A DNA stretch of 36,880 bases from Bartonella massiliensis (GCF_902150025.1 NZ_CABFVS010000030.1:1-36880); one strand, 5' to 3'; positions 24,791 through 33,330 are shown, counted from the first letter of the stretch. Translations and numbers: made by a program. The notes: generated by a model from the letters alone, not told the origin.

Positions 24791-25120
24791 TTCCCACATT
24801 GATATTTTTAAAATTCCCCCCTCATCTTCCTTTAGATTATTTCACGCCATACCGCGCAGTTTATTCTTCATATCGCTGCTTTACATGCGCTGTTGGTATA
24901 AAAACTACGGCATTAAGAGAAAGCTCTAGATATTCTCTTGACTTCTTTCCCAAACTAAAAAATGAACCGCCTCAAAACCTGACAATAAACAATGCATAAA
25001 AACTAATCATTTTATAATAAAAGCACAATTCTTGCTAAGAACTCTTTCTCATTTTCACCCCTCTCAATGAAGCTCTTCTCTTTCATAATCATACTGAAAT
25101 GTTTATCCTTATAAACTAGG
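24791..25120. other. Intergenic, no gene seen
   Basis: Low-complexity AT-rich sequence. A short plus-strand open frame at 24799 has neither ribosome site nor family likeness. Nothing else supported. Confidence 0.35.
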
Positions 25121-25640
25121 ATATTGATTTAATAATGATATAATCAATATTTTTTGTGCTCAATGAACAACTTACAGAGCTTTAAATTATCGTATTTAAA
25201 TCTGTCCACTCTATTCCGTGTTAAATCAATTAAAATCACTTGGGCTTATACATCACAAACAGAACCTGATGGATTGATAAAAAACACTAAAAGAAAAACA
25301 CCTCTGATGATCCCACTCAAATGCTAAAGATGATCATAAATATTGAAGGAAAGTGTATGATGATGACAACTTTCTCTTTCAACAAACGTAAAAATGGTAA
25401 CGTTCTATAAATTTTTATAATATTAAAATTTTATATCATTTCATTAAAAGCTTTGCTGTTACACTATCCATATTGACCGTTATACCATTCACGAGCGTCG
25501 TCGTGAAATGGGCTTGGGTGCTTTAAGAGATGTTTCTTTAAAACAAGCCCGTGAATTGGCAACTGGATGACGCTCTGTGTTACGTGAAGGTCATGCCCCC
25601 ATTAAGGACAAAGACTTTAACTCAATCTGCTCTTGTAATA
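25121..25640 (+). pseudogene. Integrase 5'-end relic (plus strand), extends to codon ~60
   Basis: The promoter block begins near 25130 (GATATTGATTTAATAATGATA). Then come TCTGTCCACTCTATTCCGTGT, TAAATCAATTAAAATCACTTG, ACATCACAAACAGAACC and GATGGATTGATAAAAAACAC. A well-kept coding stretch at about 25475-25620 reads RYTIHERRREMGLGALRDVS, LKQARELATG, a TGA, then RSVLREGHAPIKDKD. This is the DUF4102 region of a tyrosine recombinase. The middle (about 25300-25470) is scrambled. Confidence 0.75.
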
Positions 25641-25689
25641 AGCAAGACCCCATCATTACATCTTGGAACCTCCACTGTTGTGGGACTGA

Positions 25690-25840
25690 CCTTAGCATTT
25701 GAGACAGTCTATAAAAAGGCATTTCATTATACAGTTTTTACCACACAGCTCTCCCCGCTTGTGACATGCACGCAACTGGGGTTGTTTAATTCAATATGAA
25801 AAATATTGAATTATTATTATAAATCAATATCTTGTATTTC
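25690..25840 (-). pseudogene. Integrase promoter/start relic (minus strand)
   Basis: Read leftward from 25840: TTGATTTATAATAATAATTC, TTCATATTGAATTAAACAACC, TTGCGTGCATGTCACAAGCG, GGGAGAGCTGTGTGGTAAAAACTG and AAATGCCTTTTTATAGAC. This is the promoter and first codons only, facing the plus-strand relic at 25121-25640. Confidence 0.55.
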
Positions 25841-26230
25841 ACAGTTCCATTTTTTTCCAAACAATCTCCCTCTCCAATTTCCCCCTCATGTGATTTACTT
25901 AAATGCAAAGCTCCAAAACACAAGCCTATCAATATTCACTACACACTCAAAAACACTTAAACGTTTCAAAAAAGCTTATATGCCTTATTAATATGCCATA
26001 AATGACAATATTTTAGGACATAATAGGATAAACGAGTTTTCTGCAAACGAACCTCCCTTTCACTTTAAAAGCTTTTCTTTTTTTATGCCTTACAGCACCC
26101 CAACGTCTCAAACCTTTATAAAAAAAGAAAAAATTTTAAGCTTGCCGAATAGCATATATCAACATATATTACAGATTGTAATATATTGTTATGTACAAAA
26201 TCACCTTCCCAAGAATAGCAAGAGGTTCTT
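25841..26230. other. Intergenic, no gene seen
   Basis: AT-rich. Near 26150-26190 there is a run of imperfect dyads (ATATATCAACATATATTACAG, then TTGTAATATATTG) just before the small ORF at 26231, which could be a promoter or operator; not resolvable by eye. Confidence 0.35.
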
Positions 26231-26329
26231 ATGGCTGATCTCGTAAAAACCGCAATGCTTTATTCAACCTTGATTATCAGCATCAATGCTTTTGTTGTTA
26301 TTTTAGCTCTCGTCATAGAGATATACTAA
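26231..26329 (+). CDS. Possible 32-residue single-pass membrane peptide
   Basis: ATG 26231 follows AGAGG by 5 nt and encodes MADLVKTAMLYSTLIISINA then FVVILALVIEIY. Residues 9-30 form one uninterrupted hydrophobic segment with a short polar N-terminus, as in many small inner-membrane proteins and type I toxins. An AT-rich promoter-like stretch with dyad symmetry lies upstream. No family is recognised and a chance ORF cannot be excluded, but a ribosome site with a clean transmembrane stretch in otherwise stop-rich DNA is notable. Confidence 0.4.
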   Translation: MADLVKTAMLYSTLIISINAFVVILALVIEIY

Positions 26330-26689
26330 ACATAATTTTTTCTAATCGGCACAAAGTAATGAGCCTCTTCATTTCCCATAAAATCAAAAACAAAAATTTA
26401 ACTCTATCGATGCCCCCAATTTAAAACGTTACACGCAACTCTTTTAATGTTAACCTTGTTTAATATGAGCCTTAGCGTTTATATACATTTTTAACCGTCA
26501 GTTTCCGTTATTTCATGCTTGCTTAAATCTCGATCTCATCCCCCTTCTTAAAGGACAAAGATTTCTACCAAATCCGATCTATAAATGATTTTTCTTCTTA
26601 TAAAGCGGATTTCACTTGATTTCTCCCTTCAGTGCCTATCACAACCTTAAAGGATACTATTTAATGAAACTTACGTTGCTCATTTACAC
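26330..26689. other. Intergenic with a micro-ORF repeat relic
   Basis: Near 26555-26620 the minus strand reads EEKSFIDRIW and KSLSFKK, corresponding to ENGLFIDWFLLEDLCSLRK of the copy at about 21.6 kb. Otherwise no gene. Confidence 0.4.
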
Positions 26690-27050
26690 GCTTGTTTTAA
26701 AGAGATATCTAAGATCGCAAACACATTGAGCAACGACCCGTGTGAATAAGCATAATGATTTATCCACTCCCCCATCTTTACATTTAGGCAAAAGTAAGCC
26801 AACACCATCACATGTTTTGCCAGCTCCCAATACATACAATCACCTTTTACACTTGATACGATTCATGAAAAGGCATTTATATTTCTTTCTCAATAGTTTT
26901 TATTCACGAGAAAGCGCGCCCGTTTTGAATGTACAAAAGACATGAGGTTTTGATAAACTCAACATAAGAGAGATTTGGAATGAGAAAATCCTACGAGTGC
27001 CAAATACTCATTCAATATGAAATAGTGAACACTCTTTATAAATCAAAGCA
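26690..27050 (-). pseudogene. Integrase 5'-end relic (minus strand)
   Basis: Read leftward from 27050: TTTATAAAGAGTGTTCACTATT, TTCATATTGAATGAG, GGATTTTCTCATTCCAAATC, TTATGTTGAGTTTATCAAAACC, TGTCTTTTGTACATTC, AATGCCTTTTCATGAATCG, then GGCAAAACATGTGATGGTGTTGGCTTACTTTTGCC (the GKY.DG.GLLL segment) and AAAGATGGGGGAGTGGATAAATC. Frames are broken throughout. It is arranged back-to-back with the next relic. Confidence 0.65.
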
Positions 27051-27059
27051 TTTTCAAAC

Positions 27060-27440
27060 AAATTAACATATTGATTTATAATGACAATCTAGCATTATTT
27101 ATACTGAATTAGAACCCCGAATACCGCAAGATTCTCTCATTTCAAATCTATTTCATATTGCATCAATCAAAACCCATATCTCTTGCACGTTACAAGCGAG
27201 GAGAACCGTATGGATAAAAACTGTTAAAGAAAGGACTAAATATGCCTTTTCATAAACCGTCTTACGTGCCAAAGCCTATCGCAACACTCAAAAATTGGTA
27301 CAAGTGTGTGAAAATACCGGCTTGCTTTTTCATAAGCGTAAAGATGGAGGGCTCGATGGATTTACCGTTTACCATTCACAAACCGCTGTCGCGAAATGGG
27401 TGTGGTGCGCGCTTTGAGAGATGTCTCTTTAATTAAATCA
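27060..27440 (+). pseudogene. Integrase 5'-end relic (plus strand), well-kept DNA
   Basis: All blocks are present in order: CATATTGATTTATAATGAC (27067), AACCCCGAATACCGCAAGAT, TCTCTCATTTCAAATC, ATTGCATCAATCAAAACCC, CTTGCACGTTACAAGCGAGG, AGAACCGTATGGATAAAAACTG, TTAAAGAAAGGACTAAATATGCC (27219-27244, ribosome site AAAGGA and start). Coding homology runs to CGCTTTGAGAGATGTCTCTTT (27408-27430). A 64-codon frame from 27242 is open but out of register with the ancestral protein for most of its length (ACFFISVKMEGSMDLPFTIH instead of GLLLHKRKDGG.WIYRYTI), so it is not functional. Confidence 0.7.
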
Positions 27441-27976
27441 CATTAATTAAATCACACACTCGAGAATAAAAATACCCATAAAGTTTATGCATGGGCACCA
27501 CACCACTTATACCACCGCTCCAAACGATCATCATACGACGGCACAATTATGATAAAAAACACCAAAAAAAAGTCATGAAAATTTGGAAGAGAAAGAAATT
27601 GAAAAGGCATGGAAAGCGGTAAACTCCCTACAGATCCGACAGAGCCGTCCTAGTATAACTGGCTCACACCCTACTTAATACGATAGCCTTCTCAAATAAA
27701 AAGTAGTTTAAAAAAAATAGTTTGAGAAAAACATTTAAGTATAAAACGATAATCAATCCATTCAGTATGATTTTTTCTCTCTTAAAAACAGAGAAAATAA
27801 ATTTCAAACAGATATTTTCCTCCCAAGCTTGTCGGAATTAGCTATAAAGATTCAAGCTGTTCCTTAGTGTGATAAAATATTTATTTGTATTAAACGCATA
27901 AACACCCAAAACATAGATTTAATTCCATATTTTATCATACATGCAACCAAAACATTAAAAAGTCAGCGCATAGTTT
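27441..27976. other. Intergenic, no gene seen
   Basis: A short open stretch near 27580-27660 (ERKKLKRHGKR or, in another frame, EKEIEKAWKAVNSLQI) may be a leftover of some gene; nothing identifiable. Otherwise AT-rich. Confidence 0.35.
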
Positions 27977-28011
27977 AAAAAAAAATTAGCAGCTGCATGT
28001 TGTTGCTAATT
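27977..28011 (-). terminator. Rho-independent terminator for leftward transcription
   Basis: On the minus strand AATTAGCAAC, loop AACATGCA, GCTGCTAATT is followed by seven further T. The stem has ten pairs with one mismatch/wobble. It lies about 200 nt beyond the last EexN-type gene and points the right way to end that cluster's transcript. Confidence 0.65.
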
Positions 28012-28209
28012 CCGATACAATAATAGTACCACAATTGAAAACACTTTTAGCTGAACAGATACCCCTATGGCACCTGCTTCCACAAAGAGTGCAAACTATA
28101 CAAGGCTAACTCTTTAAAGCCATCAAAAAGCTCCCCAAAAGTTAGAGACGGAACTCTCAAAAAACGTAATAATATCAATAATGATAAAATCCCTTATTAA
28201 GATAATAAC

Positions 28210-28444
28210 TTATTGCGTTTCATGTTTTTTACGAACACCCCAAAAAAACTCCATATACGCTTGGTGACTATGCAACAATTTTGAGATTTCTCTCTTGAAG
28301 ATGGTTCCATCTTTTCACATTTCATTCCCCATTCTTGCATCAGTTTTTCATTTTTTTAAAATCTTCTACACTATAAGTTTTCTCACAACCAGCAACAGTA
28401 AATCCTGTGCAAAACAATAATGCTGTTATAACGACCTTATTCAT
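28210..28444 (-). pseudogene. EexN-family lipoprotein, frameshifted copy
   Basis: ATG 28444 with GAAGGGGAA upstream starts MNKVVITALLFCTGFTVAGC, EKTYSVEDFKK, then a frameshift at AAAAAAATG (28351-28357 as T on the plus strand); one base is missing relative to its paralogues. In the next frame EKLMQEWGMKCEKME and EKSQNC continue the family, and after a second shift HQAYMEFF.GVRKKHETQ reaches a stop at 28210. The lipobox FTVAGC is intact, but no full-length product can be made. It is the last of four tandem paralogues. Confidence 0.75.
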
Positions 28445-28533
28445 CAATAAAATTCCCCTTCTTTTAAACGGATAAAATTTGGACACTATTTAGGGGTTCA
28501 AAAAAAGTTCTACATATACTTGTCGAAGGTTTT

Positions 28534-28704
28534 TTACAATTTTTGAGAGGATTTGAGCGGTGAATCATCACTCTCACATTTTTTTGCCCATTCCTCATAT
28601 AATTTTTGATTTGTTTTAAATTCTTTTACACTGTAAGTTTTTTCGCAACCAGCAACAGCAAGTCCAGTGCAAAGCAACAATGTTGTGATAACGAATTTAT
28701 TCAT
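28534..28704 (-). CDS. EexN-family lipoprotein, C-terminally short
   Basis: A 56-residue lipoprotein precursor: MNKFVITTLLLCTGLAVAGC (lipobox AVAGC, so acylation at Cys20), then EKTYSVKEFKTNQKLYEEWA and KKCESDDSPLKSSQKL. The start at 28704 is set by GGGGAG 7 nt upstream; an extension to 28749 has no signal at its front. Relatives here are 89-91 residues and carry a second half with NCQNA, which is missing, so this copy is probably truncated by mutation. Family knowledge: EexN/Eex lipoproteins of conjugative plasmids such as pKM101 act in the recipient's envelope to block redundant DNA entry through a type IV secretion system. Confidence 0.65.
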   Translation of the reverse strand: MNKFVITTLLLCTGLAVAGCEKTYSVKEFKTNQKLYEEWAKKCESDDSPLKSSQKL

Positions 28705-29139
28705 CAATAAACTCCCCTTTTCTCTTTCAAGTTTAAAAAGTTTGGACACAATTACCCATTAAAGTTACGGGCTAACCGTGTGTTTTATTGCCCCTCTCCA
28801 TGCTTCACATGACAAAGTTTCTTAACTAAATCCACTCTGTAAACAATTCGGCTACTTGTAAAACGAGCTCCGTTTGGCTTCCCATTGCATATGATTGACT
28901 GACATAAAACACGCCAAAACTAAAAATATTTTCCCTAAAAAATACTGTATCTGTCAAAGAAGCTTACATATCTTATATCGCCACCATATCTTATGTCACC
29001 ACCATAAAAAACAATGTTTATGGTATAATGGAATATTTTTTAAAATGCCCTATAGTATAACCTTTTTGTAAACAACTGTGACAATTCCCGTGTTGAGAAA
29101 ACGTTATCATCAATCTTTCTTGATGATTTAATTGTTATT
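28705..29139. other. Spacer inside the EexN cluster with micro-ORF repeat relic
   Basis: At about 28785-28890 the minus strand reads QTELVLQVAELFTEWI, a relic of the micro-ORF repeat family (WKAQVEVALRENGLFTE at 22.7 kb). Near 28967-29002 an 18-bp unit CATATCTTAT.TC.CCAC occurs twice in tandem. The insertion of this block probably separated an originally contiguous lipoprotein operon. A 67-codon minus-strand frame over 29040-29243 overlaps the next gene in another frame and is not supported. Confidence 0.45.
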
Positions 29140-29418
29140 CTACTGTTTTTCAGTTTTATTCCCATTTTTGCTATTTTCACGAAGTTCCTTTGCAAGATTT
29201 CTATAATGCTCTTGAAAAAGCTCCATATCGGCTTGCATAGCATTTTGACAGTTCTTGGTTGAAAAAGCAGAGACTCCCATTTTTTCGCATTTTTTTCCCC
29301 ATTTTTCCATCAATTTTTTATCTTTCTTAAAATCTTCTACACTGTAAGTTTTCTCACAACCAACGACAGTAAGTCCCGTACACAACAGTAATATTATGAT
29401 AATCGCTTTGTTCATCAT
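29140..29418 (-). CDS. EexN-family lipoprotein (entry-exclusion type), intact
   Basis: A 92-residue lipoprotein precursor. The signal segment MMNKAIIIILLLCTGLTVVG ends in lipobox TVVGC (Cys21). The mature part reads EKTYSVEDFKKDKKLMEKWG, KKCEKMGVSAFSTKNCQNAM and a charged helical tail. Two conserved cysteines (KKC and NCQ) recur in the family. AAGGGG lies 8 nt before the first ATG and is itself part of the last codons of the upstream paralogue, whose TAA is only 2 nt away, so the two genes are translationally linked. Proposed role from family knowledge: envelope-anchored surface exclusion against incoming conjugation. No type IV secretion genes are present in the window. Confidence 0.75.
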   Translation of the reverse strand: MMNKAIIIILLLCTGLTVVGCEKTYSVEDFKKDKKLMEKWGKKCEKMGVSAFSTKNCQNAMQADMELFQEHYRNLAKELRENSKNGNKTEKQ

Positions 29419-29420
29419 GA

Positions 29421-29690
29421 TTAATTCCCCTTGTTTTTCTCTTCAGTTTTTTCCTCATCTTCATGCACAAAACTTGCGCCAGGCCAATCATTTTTATGAA
29501 CTTCACGATAAGCTTTGTCGGCATTTTGACAATTTGTTGAATTAAAATTTCCTGATATCATACATTTTGTTGCCCATTCTTCGAGTAATTTGGGATCCTT
29601 CTTAAAATCTTCTACACTGTAGTTTTTTTCGCAACCAGCAATGATAAGTCCAGTACACAACAATAGTGCTGTTGTGATAGTTTTATGCAT
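29421..29690 (-). CDS. EexN-family lipoprotein (entry-exclusion type), intact
   Basis: An 89-residue precursor and first gene of the cluster. ATG 29690 is chosen because AGAGGG lies upstream and a signal peptide starts there (MHKTITTALLLCTGLIIAGC, lipobox IIAGC); the frame is open further up but without a signal sequence. The mature part reads EKNYSVEDFKKDPKLLEEWA, TKCMISGNFNSTNCQNADKA and an acidic tail ending in EEKNKGN. Cysteine positions match the neighbouring paralogue. The stop is 2 nt before the next gene. An inverted repeat about 180-220 nt upstream could hold its regulatory site. Confidence 0.75.
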   Translation of the reverse strand: MHKTITTALLLCTGLIIAGCEKNYSVEDFKKDPKLLEEWATKCMISGNFNSTNCQNADKAYREVHKNDWPGASFVHEDEEKTEEKNKGN

Positions 29691-29867
29691 GTTTTTCCCT
29701 CTCTTGTTTTTATACTTTAATAACGATATCGTTAATTTCACATCATTCCCGTATCGTGATCTTGCGTCTAATTTTCCTTTGATAAATATGCACATTTTCC
29801 ACGCAAATATGTTGAATTATGAAGGCCGCTTTGATTAATCAGACTTGCATTTGTAACATTATCTGTA

Positions 29868-29906
29868 CTGCTGCTCTTTGTATTTAAACTGTTTAAATTG
29901 CAGCAG
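29868..29906. promoter_or_regulatory. Nested dyad upstream of the EexN cluster
   Basis: CTGCTGC (29868-29874) and GCAGCAG (29900-29906) enclose TTTAAA-CTG-TTTAAA (29883-29897). Such nested symmetry suits a dimeric repressor site, and it lies upstream of the leftward lipoprotein genes. No regulator is known for it; inference only. Confidence 0.35.
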
Positions 29907-30471
29907 AAATTTTGATATAATGCCTCTATCCATTGCAAACTTTCCGCAAACAAAACAATATATCTTTTAATGAATGGATTGCACTCTTATTGATTTCTTT
30001 CACACACCGAAAAAGAAAGAAAACTTTGAAAGCCCCCAGCACTTTTTAAATACCCATAGAACGACTAAAAGCAGTCTTATACATCCCGATAGAAGCAAAA
30101 AGGATACCCCCTCGCTTACTATTACAAGTAGCATTCCAATATCTGAAATGATAAAATCATATAAATACCAGAAATACTTTTTATGCTTAATGGTTCTAGC
30201 ATCATACTCAACGCTTTCTATGGTTATTAAGAAATCTTATAACCCAATCATATAAGTAAATCCTATTGATTTTTCTTCCCCCCTTTATCAACATGAATAT
30301 AATTTAAATAATGAAGTGCTTTGTAGCAGAAAAAAATAACAGACGCTACTCTTAATTTACATTATTGACGCCTGTATTCAGTAAAATAAATGTATTCAGA
30401 ATAAAATAAACAAGAAATAACTTCACATTTAAAATCATAATTAATTTCTATGGAAGAATAAACTGATCTAT
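29907..30471. other. Intergenic, no supported gene
   Basis: A plus-strand frame 29974-30255 (93 codons, with a hydrophobic stretch near its end) has no ribosome site and no family likeness. The rest is AT-rich without recognised structure. Confidence 0.4.
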
Positions 30472-31135
30472 TCAGCTTTTATATGTAAAATAGAGGTAAG
30501 CATACTGCGTATCTCTATTTGGATAAATCTCTGAAACGAGCAGATAAGCTAATTTGGAGAGAATATGAAGTTTTAAAGGCGAAAACCAATTCCCATCTTG
30601 ACCTTCATTCTTTAATTCAGCTTTACTGCTTTCAAAAGTGTCTAAAGCAATATCTTTTAAATAATGGAGATTTACGCTTTCGTTTTTCACGTATCTTTGA
30701 ATGGGGTCACACCCTTCACGTAAAACAGAATGCCCCCCAGTTACATACGCACGAGCTTGTTTTAAAGATACGTTTTTCAAGGCTTGTCACACCCATTTCG
30801 CGTTAGCGCCTGTAAAAGGTATAATGATAAATTCATTGCCCCCACTTTTACGATTATGAAAAAGCATGCCAACACCATCACACGACTTGTGCCAACCCTA
30901 AAATATCGGACAAACCTTGGTACGTAAAACAGTTCATAAAAAGGCATTTTTAATCCTTTCTTTAACAGTTTTGATCCACACAGCTCTCCTCGCTTTTGAT
31001 CTTCAAGAGACATGGGTTTTAATTGATGCAACATGAGAGAGGCTTGAAATGAGAAAAGCTTACGATATTCGGAGCTCTCATTCAAATTGAATAACGCTAA
31101 ATTATCATTATAAATCAATATCTTACTTCTATGAT
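30472..31135 (-). pseudogene. Tyrosine recombinase relic, longest copy (minus strand)
   Basis: Promoter block at about 31135-31050 (TATAATGATAATTTAGCGTT, TTCAATTTGAATGAGAG), ribosome site and start near 30950 (AAAGGATTAAAAATGCC), then broken N-terminal pieces. From about 30780 one frame reads LKNVSLKQARAYVTGGHSVL, REGCDPIQRYVKNESVNLHY, LKDIALDTFESSKAELKNEG, QDGNWFSPLKLHILSKLAYL and LVSEIYPNRDTQYAYL. This is the end of the DUF4102 domain plus the start of the core-binding domain of a P4-type integrase. The catalytic domain (R..H.R..Y) is absent, and the frame ends at 30472. This copy gives the template for reading all the shorter relics. Confidence 0.8.
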
Positions 31136-31377
31136 ATAAGATCACAAGAAGTATGATAATGATCATCTCTATAGGAGAAAAGTTGAAACGAAGAGTTTTT
31201 CATAAGCTCATAGCTTTTTCATAAGATTTATCTCAATGAAAAATAACTTATATGAAGCAACCTTCATGAAAAAAGAGAAGCGCTTTTATCACAATTAACG
31301 CCGCGCAAAAACAAACTGATATCACCTTTTAAAGAAAACACTCAAACCAACATAAATTTATCATCGTATACCATTTT
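31136..31377. other. Intergenic, no gene seen
   Basis: AT-rich spacer downstream of the partition pair; no clear terminator and no reading frame. Confidence 0.35.
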
Positions 31378-31608
31378 TTATACTTTTCCGTATTTTTTTG
31401 AAAGCAATTCGCGGATCTCGTCAGCCATTTTGGTTCCACGACTGGCACAACTGACCTTCATTAACCGATGCAAAGTTTCTGGTATATCAATCGTGAGACG
31501 CTTCACCCCTCCACTCATGCTCCCTTTTTGACTTCCTATCCATGCATCAGCCGTTAAAGGAATGGATTTACTGGTTGGTTTTGTACCAATTTTAATTTTT
31601 TTATTCAT
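31378..31608 (-). CDS. Ribbon-helix-helix partition/antitoxin-like protein
   Basis: A 76-residue protein with a disordered, basic N-terminus (MNKKIKIGTKPTSKSIPLTA) and a C-terminal ribbon-helix-helix domain: VKRLTIDIPETLHRLMKVSC, then ASRGTKMADEIRELLSKKYG. The strand RLTIDIP followed by two helices is the MetJ/Arc/CopG fold. It directly follows parA, its ATG overlapping the parA stop as TGATG, with GGAG 8 nt upstream (a GTG one codon earlier is also possible). Small RHH proteins downstream of a short ParA are centromere-binding partners in type Ib partition systems (ParF/ParG of TP228), so it probably binds parS and represses the operon. No parS-like iteron set was found by eye. Confidence 0.8.
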   Translation of the reverse strand: MNKKIKIGTKPTSKSIPLTADAWIGSQKGSMSGGVKRLTIDIPETLHRLMKVSCASRGTKMADEIRELLSKKYGKV

Positions 31609-32234
31609 CACGCTAACTCCTTGATTTCCGCTGCAACAGCTTCAATCTCTGCTGTTGCTGGTCCTTGCTTATCAACTTCATAAACAGCTTTTCCCTGTGC
31701 TGCAGCTTCTGCAAAAATCACACGTTGTGCAACACTAGAAGAAAGAACAGGGACATGATATATACCAAGAGCTTCATTTACATCACGCCCTATCGCTGTA
31801 TTGACTATTTTACGATTAATAACAAAAGCAGATTTGAGATTTTCTTTATAAACACGTGCTTCATCAATCAACTTTACAATTCCATCAGCAGCCCAAATAT
31901 CATAAGGACTAGGCAAAACCGGTATAAGCACCAAATCTGAAGCCATAAGAGCACTCCGCGCAAGATCAGTTACACGCGGAGGACCATCAATAATAATATG
32001 GTCATAACTATGACCAATCTGCGCAATCTCTTTGTGAACCGTTGCACGCGGTAAACCAATAACCGAAAACAAAGGAGCATCTTCACGCGCAGCAGCCCAG
32101 TCTAATGCGCTCCCCTGAGGATCAACATCAATAAGCAATACCCTTGCACCAGTACGCGCAAAACTGGCCGCAAGATTCACGCTCAACGTGGTTTTTCCAA
32201 CACCCCCTTTTTGATTCAAAAATCCAATGATCAT
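31608..32234 (-). CDS. parA: ParA-family partition ATPase (short, plasmid type)
   Basis: A 208-residue deviant Walker-A ATPase. MIIGFLNQKGGVGKTTLSVN carries the signature KGGVGKT with the lysine typical of ParA/MinD. Walker A' is LLIDVDPQGSALDW, and Walker B-like IIIDGPP lies at about residue 80. There is no N-terminal HTH, which places it with the type Ib/ParF class and not with chromosomal ParA (about 260 residues). It segregates plasmids or integrated elements over the nucleoid together with the RHH protein that follows with overlapping codons. Both genes look intact and GC-richer than their surroundings. With the EexN-type lipoproteins nearby, it suggests a plasmid-derived segment. The upstream 150 nt may hold the operator/parS, but no iterons are evident. 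Confidence 0.92.
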   Translation of the reverse strand: MIIGFLNQKGGVGKTTLSVNLAASFARTGARVLLIDVDPQGSALDWAAAREDAPLFSVIGLPRATVHKEIAQIGHSYDHIIIDGPPRVTDLARSALMASDLVLIPVLPSPYDIWAADGIVKLIDEARVYKENLKSAFVINRKIVNTAIGRDVNEALGIYHVPVLSSSVAQRVIFAEAAAQGKAVYEVDKQGPATAEIEAVAAEIKELA

Positions 32235-32485
32235 TCGTTACGTCTTTCAGCATTATCGTTTTTACGACTATACAGAAAACAATAAAAGAAGCAAGTATCC
32301 AATACGTGTAAAACAACCGCTTTTCTTAATTTTTACGACAAAAAAGACGCCCCTTCATTATATTGTTCTTTTAGCAGAGCAAAAATATTATGCAGATCGT
32401 ATTTTTAAGAATAAAAATTATAAATTTAAACAAGAAATACACTCCCTTCCCCCACCTTAAAATGAAGCTTTTTAAACCCATGATA
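32235..32485. other. parA upstream region, no gene seen
   Basis: Expected site of the parA promoter and any operator. AT-rich, no clear repeats. A short plus-strand frame at 32227-32460 is not supported. Confidence 0.35.
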
Positions 32486-32935
32486 ATTTGTAAACAATGG
32501 TCTAGCAATAATCTATACCTCCCCCTTCCACTTCGTATAATGCATTGATTTATAATAATATCGTATTATTCGATTTGAATGAGAGACCCGAATATCCTAA
32601 AATATTCTCATTCCAAACCTGTTCCATGTCGAATTCATCAAAATCATGTTCCTTGCACGTCAAAAGCAGAATTAACGTGTGGAGAAGTGAAACTGTACAA
32701 GAAAAGACTAAAAATGACTTTTCATAAACAGTCTTACCTGTCAAGCGCTGTTGCAATATTCTAGGACTGGCACAAGTGTGCGATGATGCCGGCTTTCTTC
32801 TTCATAAGCGTAAAAGGTGTTCAATGGATTTATCGTTATACCCTTCACGGATGCCAACGCAAAATGGGTATAACAAACCTTGAAAGACGTATCTTTAAAA
32901 CAAACCTGTGAATACACAACTGAAGGAGCATTTTA
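32486..32935 (+). pseudogene. Integrase 5'-end relic (plus strand), well-kept DNA
   Basis: A micro-ORF repeat remnant (TTTGTAAACAATGGTC, 32487) leads into the promoter block: GCATTGATTTATAATAATATC (32542), GATTTGAATGAGAGACCCGA, ATATCCTAAAATATTCTCAT, TCCAAACCTGTTCCATGTCG, TCCTTGCACGTCAAAAGC, GACTAAAAATGACTTTTCAT (32705-32724). Coding homology continues with GGCACAAGTGTGCGATGATG, CCGGCTTTCTTCTTCATAAGCG, ATGGATTTATCGTTATACCC and ACGTATCTTTAAAACAAACC (LKQ region, about 32905). Frames are broken repeatedly. Confidence 0.65.
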
Positions 32936-33059
32936 TTCTTCATCTCCCCCCTTTCTTCGGCTTCCCCCTTCATAAAGCTCTACCCTTCAATAGATAACAA
33001 ATTATCAGAAAAACTCACTGTTTTGTATGGTGGATAAGAGAACCGAAATCCATACAATC

Positions 33060-33330
33060 CAATCATTTTCTCCTCTCTTATATCTTCAATCAATTAAATA
33101 ACTTACTTACCCATCACCAGCAGAGCTGACATATGAGAATAAACACTCAAAAAGAGGAACAAAAATACCTTTTATGTTAAAGACCAAGAACTGTTACAAT
33201 AGTGGTAGCTTGTGTATAATGGTGCTGGTTTGTCCCTTTTCTTGAACTAAAGCGAGGGTGCACAATAAGTTTTATACTCTTTGCACATAACAAAGTGAAA
33301 TGGAGTTGAGCAAAGTAAGGATATCTCTGC
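33060..33330 (+). pseudogene. Integrase 5'-end relic (plus strand), heavily decayed
   Basis: Weak but ordered similarity: TTCAATCAATTAAATAACTTAC, GCAGAGCTGACATATGAGAA, ACAAAAATACCTTTTATG (start), GTGTATAATGGTGCTGGTTTG (matching the VYNGAGL segment of the 11.4 kb copy) and CATAACAAAGTGAAATGGAG. No frame survives. Confidence 0.45.

Noticed and set aside
25551..25799. An 82-codon plus-strand frame
   Set aside because: It runs in a different frame over an integrase relic (the true relic frame reads HERRREMGLGALRDVS) and into an opposing relic.
27242..27436. A 64-codon frame starting at the ancestral integrase ATG
   Set aside because: After the first codons it is out of register with the DUF4102 domain, so it is a relic and not a functional short protein.
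29974..30255. A 93-codon plus-strand frame with a hydrophobic stretch near the end
   Set aside because: No ribosome site, unbiased composition and no recognisable domain; could be chance. Not listed as a gene.
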